NCBI GenBank assembly: GCA_016861045.1
Contig: BOKP01000001.1
Span: 623,529-687,528, forward strand
DNA: 64,000 bases
Direction: 5' to 3'
DNA from: Actinomycetes bacterium
Lineage (GTDB): Bacteria > Actinomycetota > Thermoleophilia > Solirubrobacterales > 70-9
Position numbers and translations under genes: made by a program. Numbering within the stretch: the stretch's first letter is position 1; each line of letters starts with the position of its first letter. Of this stretch, positions 11,580-19,736 are shown piece by piece. Under the pieces are notes generated by a model. That model was given only the letters and a program-made list of their open reading frames with translations. It was not told the origin of the DNA and made no database searches.

Positions 11580-13609
11580 GCGACGAGGATCGCGACGAGC
11601 ACTCCGGGGTCGATCCGCTCGACGAGCACGAGGAGAAGGGCCTCGGGCTGACCGAGGAGTTCGCGCGCCTCGAGGAGGAGATCCGCCGCGAGGTCGGCTC
11701 TGACCGGGAGTCGTCCGCCGCCGAGGTCGGCGAGGACGCCACCGAACCCGAGCCGCACCCCGAGGCGGGGGAGTGGACGGCTCCGGATCAGCCCGGTCCC
11801 GGCCCCGACACCGAGGAGTGGGCGGCCGACGCCGAGCCCGAGGAGGCGACGGAGGAGCCCGTCGCCGTTACCGGCGACGGCGGGCCCGAGGCCGGCTCCG
11901 GCCCGCAGGGCGATTCGGGGGCGGGCGAGTCCGGCCCGCAGGGTGATTCCGGGGCAGTCGACGTCGAGCCTCGGCCCGAAGCGGCCGAGCCGGTTGCCGA
12001 GCCCGCCTCGGAGCAGGCCGAGGAGCACACCGTCGTCCGCCGGGGCCCGCCCCCGGCGGCGGTCGGCGCCGGCGGCGGCACGGAGCCCGACCCGGAGGTC
12101 AGGACCCCGGCCCTGTGGTGGCGGTTCCTCACCGCCTCGGTGGTGATCGTCGTCACGGTCGCGACCGCGGTCTCGGTCTCGTCGCTCCTGCTCCTCACCG
12201 ACGTCGCCGCACGGCTGCAGCCGCTCCCGGGCCTGCAGGACAAGCTCGAGTCCCTCGATCCCGGCGACCCGCAGACGATCCTGATCATCGGCTCCGACAA
12301 GCGGACGAACATCGAGGGCGATCCGGGGCGCTCCGACACGACGATGCTGCTCCGCGTCGACCCCGAGGACGAGGTCCTGTCGCTGTTCTCGCTGCCGCGC
12401 GACCTCAAGGTGGACATCCCCGGCTACGGGGTCGGCAAGCTCAACGAGGCCTATGCCGACGGCGGCGTCGAGTCGACGCTGGCGACGGTCAAGAACCTGA
12501 CCGGCCTCGAGATCAACCACGTCGTCAACGTGGACTTCAACGGCTTCGCGAAGGCGGTCGACGCGATCGGCTGCGTCTACGTCGACGTCGACCGGCACTA
12601 CTTCAACGACAACTCGACGGCGCTCAGCTCCCTCGACACCTTCGCCGAGATCAACGTCAACGCCGGCTACCAGCGGCTCTGCGGCCAGAACGCCCTCGAC
12701 TACGTCCGCTACCGCCACACCGACACCGACATCGTCCGCGCCGCCCGCCAGCAGGACTTCCTCCGCAACGCCCGCGCCCAGATCCCCGTCAGCGAGGTGC
12801 TGCCGCTGATCGGCGGCGACACGAGCGGCGACCTGATCGACATCTTCACCAACTACACCTCCTCCGACATCGACAGCGCCGCGCAGATGATCGGCGCGTT
12901 CAAGGCGTTCCTCGCGGTCAAGGACGTGCCGATCAACCAGATCAGCTTCGATGGGACGCTCGGGACGAGCTACGTGACCGCCACCCCGGAGCAGATCGGG
13001 AAGGCGGTCGACGAGTTCCTCAACGGCAAGGACACCCCCGGGCCGACCGGGGGCGAGAACGCGACGAAGAAGCCCGGATCGGGCTCGGACGGGGGCGGGA
13101 AGGAGGAGGAGAAGAAGAAGGATCCCGCCGACGGCGCGAACGTGATCCCGACCTCCGATGCCCTCGACCCCGACACCGGCATCAACAAGTTCGAGGCGTT
13201 CGGCCGGACCTCGGCTCGGCGGCTCGACTTCCCGGTCTGGATCCCGACCGTGGTCGCGCCCGGCTCCTACTACAGCCCCGACTCGCGCCAGTACGAGATC
13301 AAGGACACCGATGACAGGAAGCAGCCCGCCTACAAGCTCGTGATCGAGTACAGGTCACCGGACCGGCTGCCCGAGTACTACGGCGTCCAGGGCACGACCT
13401 GGTCGGATCCTCCGATCCTCAAGGACCCTTCGGAGACGCGCGAGATCGACGGTCGCGATTACGACATCTACTACGACGGCGACCGGGTGCGGATGGTCGC
13501 CTGGCACGACGGGGAGGGCGACTCCTACTGGGTCAGCAACACGCTCGTGCAGACGCTCGACGAGGCGCAGATGCTGGCGATCGCCGCGAGCATGAAGGAG
13601 ATCAGGTGA
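11576..13609 (+). CDS. LytR-CpsA-Psr (LCP) family cell-wall glycopolymer ligase with LytR_C-like domain
   Basis: A 677-residue membrane protein. The first ~180 residues are acidic, Pro/Glu-rich and disordered, and include two copies of SGPQGDSGA. One membrane helix (FLTASVVIVVTVATAVSVSS) follows, then the extracytoplasmic LCP domain with TILIIGSDKR, GRSDTTMLLRVDP, FSLPRDLKVDIPGYG, KLNEAYADGG and DYVRYRHTDTDIVRAARQQ. These carry the Asp/Arg residues that bind polyprenyl pyrophosphate and Mg2+. A Gly/Lys linker leads to a C-terminal domain. Family role: moving wall polymers from lipid carrier to peptidoglycan. The GTG start overlaps the M20 stop, and the end overlaps ugd by 4 bp. Confidence 0.92.
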   Translation: MSDEDRDEHSGVDPLDEHEEKGLGLTEEFARLEEEIRREVGSDRESSAAEVGEDATEPEPHPEAGEWTAPDQPGPGPDTEEWAADAEPEEATEEPVAVTGDGGPEAGSGPQGDSGAGESGPQGDSGAVDVEPRPEAAEPVAEPASEQAEEHTVVRRGPPPAAVGAGGGTEPDPEVRTPALWWRFLTASVVIVVTVATAVSVSSLLLLTDVAARLQPLPGLQDKLESLDPGDPQTILIIGSDKRTNIEGDPGRSDTTMLLRVDPEDEVLSLFSLPRDLKVDIPGYGVGKLNEAYADGGVESTLATVKNLTGLEINHVVNVDFNGFAKAVDAIGCVYVDVDRHYFNDNSTALSSLDTFAEINVNAGYQRLCGQNALDYVRYRHTDTDIVRAARQQDFLRNARAQIPVSEVLPLIGGDTSGDLIDIFTNYTSSDIDSAAQMIGAFKAFLAVKDVPINQISFDGTLGTSYVTATPEQIGKAVDEFLNGKDTPGPTGGENATKKPGSGSDGGGKEEEKKKDPADGANVIPTSDALDPDTGINKFEAFGRTSARRLDFPVWIPTVVAPGSYYSPDSRQYEIKDTDDRKQPAYKLVIEYRSPDRLPEYYGVQGTTWSDPPILKDPSETREIDGRDYDIYYDGDRVRMVAWHDGEGDSYWVSNTLVQTLDEAQMLAIAASMKEIR

Positions 13610-15480
13610 GCGAACCGGTCGGGGTCGTCGGGGTCGGTTGGGTCGGCCTCGTCACGGCAGCATGCTTCGCCTCCCGGGGCCACGAGGTCTGGGCGATGGA
13701 CGTCGACGAGGCGAAGGTCGAGCGGCTCGCCGCCGGCGAGGTCGACATCCACGAGCCCGGCCTCGCCGAGCTCGTCGCCGCGAACGCCGATCGCCTCCAC
13801 TTCACCGCCTCGATGGGCGAGCTGCTCGCCGGCGCGCGGCTGCTGTTCTGCTGCGTCGACACGCCGCCGACCTACTCCGGCGACGCCGACCTCTCACGCG
13901 TCCGCGCGGTCGTCGAGCGACTGCCCGAGGGCTCCGAGCACGCGCTCGTGATGAAGAGCACGGTGCCGTCGGGGACCGGCGCCGCGATCCGCCGCGACAT
14001 GCCCGGCCTCGCCTACGTCTCCTGCCCCGAGTTCCTCAAGGAGGGCTCGGCGGTCGACGACTTCCTCAACCCCGACCGGGTCGTGATCGGCGCCGACGGC
14101 GGCGCCGAGTGGGCCGCCGACGCGGTCGCCGACCTCTACGAGCCGCTCGGCGGCGAGCTCGTCCGCACCGACGTCGCCAGCGCCGAGATGATCAAGCTCG
14201 CCTCCAACGCCTACCTCGCGACCAAGATCTCCTTCATCAACGAGATCGCCAACGTCTGCGAGGAGGTCGGCGCCGACGTCACCGAGGTCGCCCGCGGCAT
14301 GGGCCTCGACGAGCGGATCGGCGGTGCCTTCCTGAAGGCCGGGATCGGCTACGGGGGGAGCTGCCTGCTCGGCGGCGAGACGGTGCTGGTCCGTCGCGAC
14401 AGGGAGCTCGGCCCGGCGCGGCTCGACGAGCTGTTCGGGCGGTTCGCCCGCGAGGCCGGCGCCGGGCTCGACGACGGGGTCGTGCGCCCCGAGAACCTCG
14501 CGGTCCTCGCCCGCGCCGATGACGGGAGCCTGCGATGGAGCCCGGTTCAGGCGCTGACCTCGCGTCCCTACGAGGGCGAGATCGTCGAGGTGAGGACCGC
14601 CGCCGGCGCCGGGCTCTCGACCACGGCCGACCACCCGTTCGCGGTCATCGATCCCGGCGATCAGTCGGCGCCGGCCCGGGTCCGGCTCGCCGGAGCGCTG
14701 ACGACGGGAGACTGGCTGCCGATCGTCACGTCCGAGGTCGAGCAGCCCGCGGCGGCGGTGCCGGCCCCGTCGTCCCGAGGTTGCGGAAACCGGCCGGAGG
14801 AGCCAGTCGGCGCAATCTCGCGAGACGCCGTCCGCCGCGGGGTCCGGGGCACATCGGCGGTCCGGGTCGCAAGCGTGACCCGGCGTCCGTTCTCCGGCCG
14901 GGTCTTCTCGCTCGAGATCCCGGCGCCGCACCAGTTCGTGGCGACCGGCGGGCTCGTGACCCACAACTGCTTTCCCAAGGACGTCTCCGCGCTCAAGCAG
15001 CTCGCCGGCAACTCCGGCTACCACTTCCAGCTCCTCAACTCGGTGATCGAGGTGAACGAGCTGCAGAAGCGGCGGGTGATCGGGAAGCTGACGAAGCATC
15101 TCGGGGCGCTGGCGGGCAAGCGGATCGCGCTGCTCGGGCTCGCGTTCAAGCCGCACACCGACGACATGCGGGAGGCCTCGAGCCTGGTGCTGTCGGCGCG
15201 GCTGCAGGGCGAGGGAGCGGAGGTCGTCGCCTATGACCCCGTGGCCGAGGCGGCGGCGGCGGCGCTGCTGCCCTCGACCGAGCTCGCCGCGAGCGCCGGG
15301 GAGGCGCTCGCGGGGGCCGATGCGGCGATCCTCGTCACCGAGTGGCCCGAGTTCGCGGAGCTCGACTGGGCGGCGCTCGCCGCGACGATGCGCTCGGCGG
15401 TGATCGTCGACGGCCGCAACTTCCTCGACGGCGAGGCGCTGCGGGCGGCCGGGTTCGCCTACGAGGGCATCGGGCGCTGA
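13606..15480 (+). CDS. ugd: UDP-glucose 6-dehydrogenase precursor containing an intein
   Basis: The 624-codon ORF encodes two exteins of 252 and 170 residues around a 202-residue intein. The spliced enzyme is ~422 residues, normal for the family. It oxidises UDP-glucose to UDP-glucuronate with two NAD+. Motifs: GVGWVG (Rossmann, residues 9-14), KSTVPSGTG, CPEFLKEGSAVDDFLNPDR, KLASNAYLATKISFINEIAN, GIGYGGS, then after the intein CFPKDVSAL. The catalytic Cys is the residue immediately after the intein, and the C-terminal domain has LLGLAFKPHTDDMREASS. The GTG start overlaps the LCP stop. UDP-GDP-mannose dehydrogenase family relatives are the alternative substrate class. Confidence 0.95.
   Translation: MSEPVGVVGVGWVGLVTAACFASRGHEVWAMDVDEAKVERLAAGEVDIHEPGLAELVAANADRLHFTASMGELLAGARLLFCCVDTPPTYSGDADLSRVRAVVERLPEGSEHALVMKSTVPSGTGAAIRRDMPGLAYVSCPEFLKEGSAVDDFLNPDRVVIGADGGAEWAADAVADLYEPLGGELVRTDVASAEMIKLASNAYLATKISFINEIANVCEEVGADVTEVARGMGLDERIGGAFLKAGIGYGGSCLLGGETVLVRRDRELGPARLDELFGRFAREAGAGLDDGVVRPENLAVLARADDGSLRWSPVQALTSRPYEGEIVEVRTAAGAGLSTTADHPFAVIDPGDQSAPARVRLAGALTTGDWLPIVTSEVEQPAAAVPAPSSRGCGNRPEEPVGAISRDAVRRGVRGTSAVRVASVTRRPFSGRVFSLEIPAPHQFVATGGLVTHNCFPKDVSALKQLAGNSGYHFQLLNSVIEVNELQKRRVIGKLTKHLGALAGKRIALLGLAFKPHTDDMREASSLVLSARLQGEGAEVVAYDPVAEAAAAALLPSTELAASAGEALAGADAAILVTEWPEFAELDWAALAATMRSAVIVDGRNFLDGEALRAAGFAYEGIGR
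14362..14967 (+). other. Mini-intein in UDP-glucose dehydrogenase
   Basis: A 202-residue in-frame insertion between GYGGS and CFPKD. Splicing landmarks: Cys1 in block A (CLLGGETVLV), block B GLSTTADHPFAV with the TxxH pair, block F VFSLEIPAPHQFVATGG, and block G LVTHN with penultimate His and terminal Asn, followed by Cys+1. No LAGLIDADG or HNH endonuclease motif is visible. The ~60 residues between blocks B and F are Pro/Ala/Arg-rich, as in a mini-intein that lost or never had an endonuclease. Codon use matches the host gene. Because Cys+1 is the dehydrogenase nucleophile, the unspliced precursor should be inactive. Confidence 0.93.
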
Positions 15481-15530
15481 GCATCGTCCGGCGAGCGCAC
15501 GCGCCCGGTCTTCACCGCCCAAGGAATGCT

Positions 15531-15559
15531 GATCGGCCCGCGGATTCCGCGGTCCGATC
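15531..15559. terminator. Strong inverted repeat downstream of ugd
   Basis: GATCGG / CCGATC arms flank CCGCGG-ATT-CCGCGG, with a single mismatch between outer and inner stems (12 paired positions, 3-nt loop). It lies in the 208-bp gap between ugd and the next nucleotidyltransferase gene. There is no T-tract, so it may be a GC-type terminator or a dyad operator. Nothing else recognisable occupies the gap. Confidence 0.45.
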
Positions 15560-15688
15560 GCAGCTCTTCGGCGGTCGCGTGCCCCGCACTACCCGATCTG
15601 GGGGAGGTTCCGCGGGACCCGGTCTCCTCGCTGCCACATCCGAGCCTTGGCGCCCGGGCGCGCCGCGACGGTGTAGAAACCCCGTGCA

Positions 15689-16774
15689 ATGCAGGCACTG
15701 ATCCTCGTCGGCGGGCACGGAACGCGGCTTCGGCCCGTCACCCTGACGGTGCCGAAGCCGGTGATCCCGCTCGTCGACCGGCCGTTCCTGCGCTACATGA
15801 TCGACTGGCTCGCCCGGCACGGGGTCGATGACGTCGTCATGGCCTGCGGCTTCCGCACCGACGACATTCGCGACGTGCTCGGCGACGGGGGCCCGGACGG
15901 GCCGCGCCTCCGCTACGTCGAGGAGCCCGAGCCGCGCGGGACGGCCGGGGCGATCAAGTTCGCCGAGGACCTCCTCGACGACACCTTCTTCGCGCTGAAC
16001 GGCGACGTCCTCACCGACCTCGACCTGACGGCGCTGTGGCAGCGGCACGAGTCGAGCGGCGCCCGGGCGACGCTCGCCCTCTACCCGGTCGCCGACCCGA
16101 CCGCCTACGGCCTCGTCCGCCGCACGCCCGACGGCGAGATCACCGGCTTCCTCGAGAAGCCCGACCCCGCGGACATCGACACCGACGAGGTCTCGGCCGG
16201 CGCCTACGTGCTCGAGAAGGAGATCCTCGAGCTGGTCCCCGGCGGGGTCGACTTCTCGATCGAGCGCTCCGTCTTCCCCGGGCTCGTCGGCAAGGGCCTC
16301 TACTCGCGTCGGCTCGAGGGCTACTGGATGGACATCGGCACCCCCGAGCGCTACCTCGACGCCTGCTGGGACATCCTCGCGGGCAAGGTCCGCTCCGAGC
16401 CGGGGGGGATGGTCGACGGGCTCGGCCGCTACGTCGCGACGAGCGCCGTCGTCGACCCGAGCGCCGAGATCGCCGCCCACGCCTTCGTCGACGACAACGC
16501 CGCCGTCGGGGCCGACGCCGAGGTCGGCCCGAAGGCGGTGATCGGGATCGGGACGCAGGTCGGGGCCGGCGCGCTGATCGAGGCGTCGGCCCTGCACCCG
16601 GGCTGCTTCGTCGGCGACCGCGCTGTCGTCCGTGGCTCGATCCTTGCCGCCGACGCCGTCGTCGAGGCGGATGCGCTCGTCCCGTACGGCTCCGTGGTCG
16701 GCGCCGCGGCGACCGTGACGGCCGGCGCCGCGCTCGAGCCCGGCGCCCGAGTCCAGCCCGGGGAGCGGGAATGA
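15689..16774 (+). CDS. Sugar-1-phosphate nucleotidyltransferase (GDP-mannose pyrophosphorylase-like) with hexapeptide C-terminus
   Basis: A 361-residue enzyme that activates a hexose-1-phosphate with an NTP. The N-terminus has the nucleotidyltransferase loop LVGGHGTRLRPVTLTVPKP, followed by GDVLTDLD (metal-binding Asp) and a substrate site EKP. WMDIGTPERYL marks the end of the catalytic domain. From about residue 245, left-handed beta-helix hexapeptide-like repeats (VDPSAEI, VGADAEVGPKAVIG) form the C-terminal domain. It is followed at once (ATGA overlap) by a phosphoglucose/phosphomannose isomerase, which suggests a mannose or glucose nucleotide pathway feeding envelope polymers. Confidence 0.88.
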   Translation: MQALILVGGHGTRLRPVTLTVPKPVIPLVDRPFLRYMIDWLARHGVDDVVMACGFRTDDIRDVLGDGGPDGPRLRYVEEPEPRGTAGAIKFAEDLLDDTFFALNGDVLTDLDLTALWQRHESSGARATLALYPVADPTAYGLVRRTPDGEITGFLEKPDPADIDTDEVSAGAYVLEKEILELVPGGVDFSIERSVFPGLVGKGLYSRRLEGYWMDIGTPERYLDACWDILAGKVRSEPGGMVDGLGRYVATSAVVDPSAEIAAHAFVDDNAAVGADAEVGPKAVIGIGTQVGAGALIEASALHPGCFVGDRAVVRGSILAADAVVEADALVPYGSVVGAAATVTAGAALEPGARVQPGERE

Positions 16775-17793
16775 GCGACCTCGGCGACCGCCTTGCCCAC
16801 CTCGATTCCGGAGATCAGCTCGAAGCGGCGCTGGCGCTCCCCGACTTCCTCCGCGACGCGCTCTGGCGGGTCGGCTCGGCGGCGATCGACCCGATCGACG
16901 CGACCGGATTGATCGTCTGCGGCATGGGCGGGTCGGCGATCGGCGGCGACCTCGCCGCGGCGGCGCTCGGGTCGCGCCTGTCACGGCCGCTCGACGTCGT
17001 CCGCGCCTACGGGGTGCCCCCCTGGACGCCCCCCGACCGCGCGATCCTCTGCTCCAGCTACTCGGGCGGCACCGAGGAGACGCTCGCCTGCTACGACGCC
17101 GCCGAGGCGGTCGGCGCCTCACGAATCGTCGCCACGACCGGCGGCGCGCTCGGCGCGGCGGCCCGCCGCGACGGCGTTCCGGTGATCGGGATGCCGGCCG
17201 GCCTGCAGCCGCGGGCCGCGGTCGCCTACACGTTCGCGATCGCGGCCGAGGTCGCGGCGCTCGTCGGCGCAGCCCCCCCGATCAGGACCGAGATCGACAG
17301 CTCGGGCGCCCACCTCGAGGCCGCGCGCGACGGGCTGCTGGCGACCGCCGCCGAGCTCGCCGACCGCCTCCACGGCTCGGTGCCGCTGATCTACGGCTGC
17401 GGGCTGACCGCCTCGGTCGCCTACCGCTGGAAGTGCCAGATCAACGAGAACGCGAAGCTGCCGGCGTTCGACCACGATTTCCCCGAGCTCGACCACAACG
17501 AGATCGTCGGCTGGGAGGGGGCAGGCGAGGACGCCTTCAGCGCCGTCTTCCTCGAGGACCAGGACCAGCACCCGCGCGAACGCCGGCGGGTCGAGCTGAC
17601 CGCCGAGCTGATCGCCGGGCATGCCCACGACGTGGTCCGGGTCGAGACCCGCGGCGAGACCCGCACCGAGCGCCTGCTCTGGGCGGTCATGCTCGGCGAC
17701 CTCGTCTCGCTCGAGCTCGCGGCCCGCGAGGGCGTCGACCCGACCCCGGTCGCGGTGATCGAGGACCTCAAGGACAGGCTCGGGCGCCCGTAG
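16771..17793 (+). CDS. Bifunctional phosphoglucose/phosphomannose isomerase (SIS fold)
   Basis: A 340-residue two-SIS-domain isomerase of the archaeal/actinobacterial PGI/PMI type, interconverting fructose-6-phosphate with glucose-6-phosphate or mannose-6-phosphate. Visible motifs: IVCGMGGSAIGGDL in the first SIS domain, CSSYSGGTEETL (phosphate-binding Ser/Thr residues), and the active-site region KCQINENAKLPAFDHDFPEL followed by HNEIVGWEG. It overlaps the upstream nucleotidyltransferase gene by 4 bp, so the two are translationally coupled and probably act in sequence on one hexose-phosphate pool. Confidence 0.9.
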   Translation: MSDLGDRLAHLDSGDQLEAALALPDFLRDALWRVGSAAIDPIDATGLIVCGMGGSAIGGDLAAAALGSRLSRPLDVVRAYGVPPWTPPDRAILCSSYSGGTEETLACYDAAEAVGASRIVATTGGALGAAARRDGVPVIGMPAGLQPRAAVAYTFAIAAEVAALVGAAPPIRTEIDSSGAHLEAARDGLLATAAELADRLHGSVPLIYGCGLTASVAYRWKCQINENAKLPAFDHDFPELDHNEIVGWEGAGEDAFSAVFLEDQDQHPRERRRVELTAELIAGHAHDVVRVETRGETRTERLLWAVMLGDLVSLELAAREGVDPTPVAVIEDLKDRLGRP

Positions 17794-17806
17794 ATATCGT
17801 CCGCCG

Positions 17807-18820
17807 ATGCGCGCGATGGTCATGGCAGCGGGGCTCGGGACGCGGTTGCGACCGATCACGAACGCGATCCCGAAGCCGGTCGTCCCGGTCGGCAACGTCG
17901 CGATCGTCGAGCAGCTGGTGCGGCTGCTGGCCGCGCACGGGGTCGACGAGGTGATCGCGAACCTGCACTGGTTCCCCGACCGGGTTCGGGCCCGGCTCGG
18001 TGACGGCTCGGCGCTCGGCGTCGAGATCAGCTACCGGCACGAGGAGGAGCTGCTCGGAACCGCCGGCGGCGTCCGCAACGTCGCCGACTACCTGACCGCC
18101 CCGGGCGAGGACTTCCTCGTGCTCGCCGGCGACGCCCTCACCGACGCCGACCTCGGCGCGCTGATCGCCGCCCACCGGGCGAACGACGGCGTCGCCACGC
18201 TCGGCGTCAAGAAGGTCGCCGACGTCGGCGAGTACGGCGTCATCGTCACCGGATCCGACGGCCGCGTGCAGGGATTCCAGGAGAAGCCGGACCCGGCCGA
18301 GGCCCTGTCGGACCTCTGCAACTGCATGATCTACGCCTTCGGCCCCGAGCTGTTCGACTACTTCCCGTGCGAGGAGATGGCGGACCCGGTCGACTTCGCC
18401 AACGACGTCTTCCCGGCGCTGCTCGCCGCGGACGTTCCCTTCCACGTCCACGAGATCGACACCTACTGGAACGACGTCGGCACGCTGCCCGAGTACCTCC
18501 GGGGCAACCTCGACGCGGTCACCGGAGCGGTCGCGCTGCCGCGGCTCGGGGGCGAGCTCGGCGAGGGGGACGTCCCGGCCGGGATCGCCGCCGGCGAGGG
18601 GGTCGTGGTCGAGGGTCCGGTCCTGTTCGGCGACGGCTGCGAGATCGGCGCCGGGGCGGCGCTCACCGGCCCGCTCGTGATCGGCCCCGGCGCGTCGGTC
18701 GGCGCCGGGGCGCAGGTCAAGGAGGCGCTGCTTCTGCCCGGAGCGGCGGTTCTCCCCGGCGGCATCCTCGCCCGCGGCATCGCCGGCGACGCCGCCCGGC
18801 TCGCGGCCGGCGACTGGTGA
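17807..18820 (+). CDS. Second sugar-1-phosphate nucleotidyltransferase
   Basis: A 337-residue paralogue of the protein at 15689-16774. The N-terminal loop VMAAGLGTRLRPITNAIPKP is conserved, and GDALTDADLG supplies the metal-binding Asp residues. The substrate region is GFQEKPDPAEAL, and YWNDVGTLPEYLRGN ends the catalytic part. A short C-terminal hexapeptide-like region follows (VVVEGPVLFGDGCEIGAGAA). ATG 17807 is 6 nt after TATCGT (17795-17800), so the gene may have its own leaderless promoter inside the end of the isomerase gene. Which NTP and sugar it uses cannot be read from the sequence. Confidence 0.88.
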   Translation: MRAMVMAAGLGTRLRPITNAIPKPVVPVGNVAIVEQLVRLLAAHGVDEVIANLHWFPDRVRARLGDGSALGVEISYRHEEELLGTAGGVRNVADYLTAPGEDFLVLAGDALTDADLGALIAAHRANDGVATLGVKKVADVGEYGVIVTGSDGRVQGFQEKPDPAEALSDLCNCMIYAFGPELFDYFPCEEMADPVDFANDVFPALLAADVPFHVHEIDTYWNDVGTLPEYLRGNLDAVTGAVALPRLGGELGEGDVPAGIAAGEGVVVEGPVLFGDGCEIGAGAALTGPLVIGPGASVGAGAQVKEALLLPGAAVLPGGILARGIAGDAARLAAGDW

Positions 18821-18830
18821 GGGGGCGGCG

Positions 18831-19718
18831 TTGAGCGGGCGCAGCCGGCTCGTCCGCGTGCCGGCCTCGACCGCCAACCTCGGGCCCGGCTACGACATCC
18901 TCGGCGCCGCCCTCGCCGACGAGCTCGAGCTCGAGGTGACCGAGACGGGGGAGTTCGGGATCGTCTCCGAGGGCATCGACGCGCCCGCCGACCGCAGCAA
19001 CCTGGTCGTCCGCGCCTTCGAGACGCTGCATCCCGCCGACCGCGTCTCGTTCCGGGTCCGCAGCGCGATCCCCGCCGCCCGCGGCCTCGGCTCGAGCGCC
19101 GCCGCGATCCTCGCCGGCCTGCTCGCGGCCGACCACATGTTCGAGCTCGCCAACGACCGCGAGGAGATTCTCGACCGGGCGACCGCGATCGAGGGTCACC
19201 CCGACAACGTCGCCGCGGCGCTCTACGGCGGGATCACCCTCTGCCCGCCGGCCGGGCCGGGCGCTCCGCAACCGGCGCCGGTCCGTCTCGCGCCGCCCGA
19301 GGGCGTCGAGGGCATCCTCGTGATCCCGCGCGAGGAGGTGGCGACGAGCGCCGCCCGGGCGGCGCTTCCCGACCGCTATCCGCTCGCCGACGTCACCCAC
19401 AACGTCGCCGCGGCCGCCCAGCTCGTCCTCGGGATCGAGCGCTCCGACCTCGACCTGATCCGGGCCGGGCTCGCCGACCGCGTGCACCAGCCCCACCGCG
19501 CGGCTCTCTACCCGCGCTCGATCGAGCTGCTCGAGCGCGCTGCTGGGCTCGGCGCGCTCGGCGCGACGATCTCGGGCGCCGGCCCGACCGTCCTCGTCTG
19601 GGCCTTCTGGCAGTCGGACCCCGGGCTGCTCGAGCGCCTCGGCGAGCTCGCCGCGGGCTGGGCGGACGTCCGCCGCGCCCAGTTCTCCCCCCGCGGCGCC
19701 CGCGTCGAGATCGCCTGA
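18831..19718 (+). CDS. thrB: Homoserine kinase (GHMP kinase)
   Basis: A 295-residue GHMP-superfamily kinase that phosphorylates homoserine for threonine synthesis. Motifs: VRVPASTANLGPGYDILGAA (substrate region), PAARGLGSSAAAILAGLLAA (GHMP ATP-binding loop), GHPDNVAAALYGG, and a C-terminal GALGATISGAGPTVLVW. The start is TTG 18831, 10 bp after the preceding stop, with GGGGGCGG just upstream. Its place after sugar-nucleotide genes is probably a shared transcript rather than a shared pathway. Other GHMP kinases (for example sugar kinases) are less likely given PASTANLGPG. Confidence 0.88.
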   Translation: MSGRSRLVRVPASTANLGPGYDILGAALADELELEVTETGEFGIVSEGIDAPADRSNLVVRAFETLHPADRVSFRVRSAIPAARGLGSSAAAILAGLLAADHMFELANDREEILDRATAIEGHPDNVAAALYGGITLCPPAGPGAPQPAPVRLAPPEGVEGILVIPREEVATSAARAALPDRYPLADVTHNVAAAAQLVLGIERSDLDLIRAGLADRVHQPHRAALYPRSIELLERAAGLGALGATISGAGPTVLVWAFWQSDPGLLERLGELAAGWADVRRAQFSPRGARVEIA

Positions 19719-19736
19719 CCGGCCCCGGCGGCCGCC

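Noticed and set aside
14362-14967. Alternative that the insert in Ugd is a non-splicing domain
   Set aside because: The order and spacing of blocks A, B, F and G and the His-Asn|Cys junction, with exteins that join exactly to GYGGSCFPKD, make an intein far more likely.
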